Assembly (NCBI RefSeq): GCF_028618695.1
Contig: NZ_JAQIVI010000004.1
Coordinates: 1-11,814, forward strand
Origin: Natrinema soli
GTDB taxonomy: Archaea; Halobacteriota; Halobacteria; Halobacteriales; Natrialbaceae
Direction: 5' to 3'
DNA: 11,814 nt
Both the position numbers and the translations under genes were made by a program. The notes below the pieces were generated by a model. The model had not been told where the DNA came from. It worked only from the letters and a program-made list of their open reading frames with translations, and did not search any database. Shown piece after piece: positions 11,777 through 11,814 of the stretch (within the stretch, counting starts at the first letter, position 1; each line of letters opens with the position of its first letter).

Positions 11777-11814
11777 GAGTTTCTCGAACCAGTCGGTCGG
11801 TAAGTTGAGCTTCA

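Overview
The window looks like part of a haloarchaeal accessory replicon or integrated element (plasmid, ICE or provirus-like island). The predicted proteins are strongly acidic. Many belong to small families I know only from haloarchaea: HalOD1, DUF7563-like, HVO_A0114-type winged helix, and an RPA-like OB-fold protein. Promoters look archaeal (TATA boxes about 25-30 nt upstream of starts). No rRNA, tRNA, transposase, integrase or CRISPR array was found.

Layout. (1) 1-1063: a strong imperfect hairpin, then an OB-fold (RPA-like) single-stranded DNA-binding protein started at a GTG with a near-perfect Shine-Dalgarno. (2) 1064-2190: a terminator and hairpin region, then a minus-strand TumE-type toxin / HVO_A0114-type antitoxin pair whose promoter holds a palindrome. 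(3) 2300-3039: two small unknown genes, each preceded by the same RNA-like element. (4) 3123-4155: a MarR-like / PemK-MazF toxin-antitoxin pair and a frameshifted Tat lipoprotein gene. (5) 4451-5643: an element-led zinc-ribbon gene, a SWIM zinc-finger gene and a two-helix membrane protein. (6) 5721-9524: three compact clusters of small genes (four, four and three), each headed by one copy of the element, and a degenerate copy at the end. (7) 9840-11776: a large Cys-rich protein, a complete extra TATA-binding protein (TBP), and a small unknown protein.

The most notable signal is a seven-copy, same-strand, 5'-untranslated element (copies near 2311, 2851, 4451, 5721, 7661, 8691 and 9489). It reads GGTGGYGTTRTTC, then a short C-rich/G-rich hairpin, then T(A/G)GAGGG, then 8-10 nt, then ATG. 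The hairpin stem shows compensatory changes between copies. The C-rich arm can also pair with the downstream GAGGG that serves as the Shine-Dalgarno, so two exclusive folds are possible. Every intact copy heads a gene or a translationally coupled cluster, and genes inside clusters have none. This suggests one shared post-transcriptional control over the whole module. I do not recognise the element as a named RNA family.

The element-headed genes encode several small Cys-rich (probable zinc) proteins, and the region ends with its own TBP. A working picture is a mobile module that brings its own transcription factor, ssDNA-binding protein, two addiction modules and a common translational control signal. 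The role of most of the small proteins is unknown.
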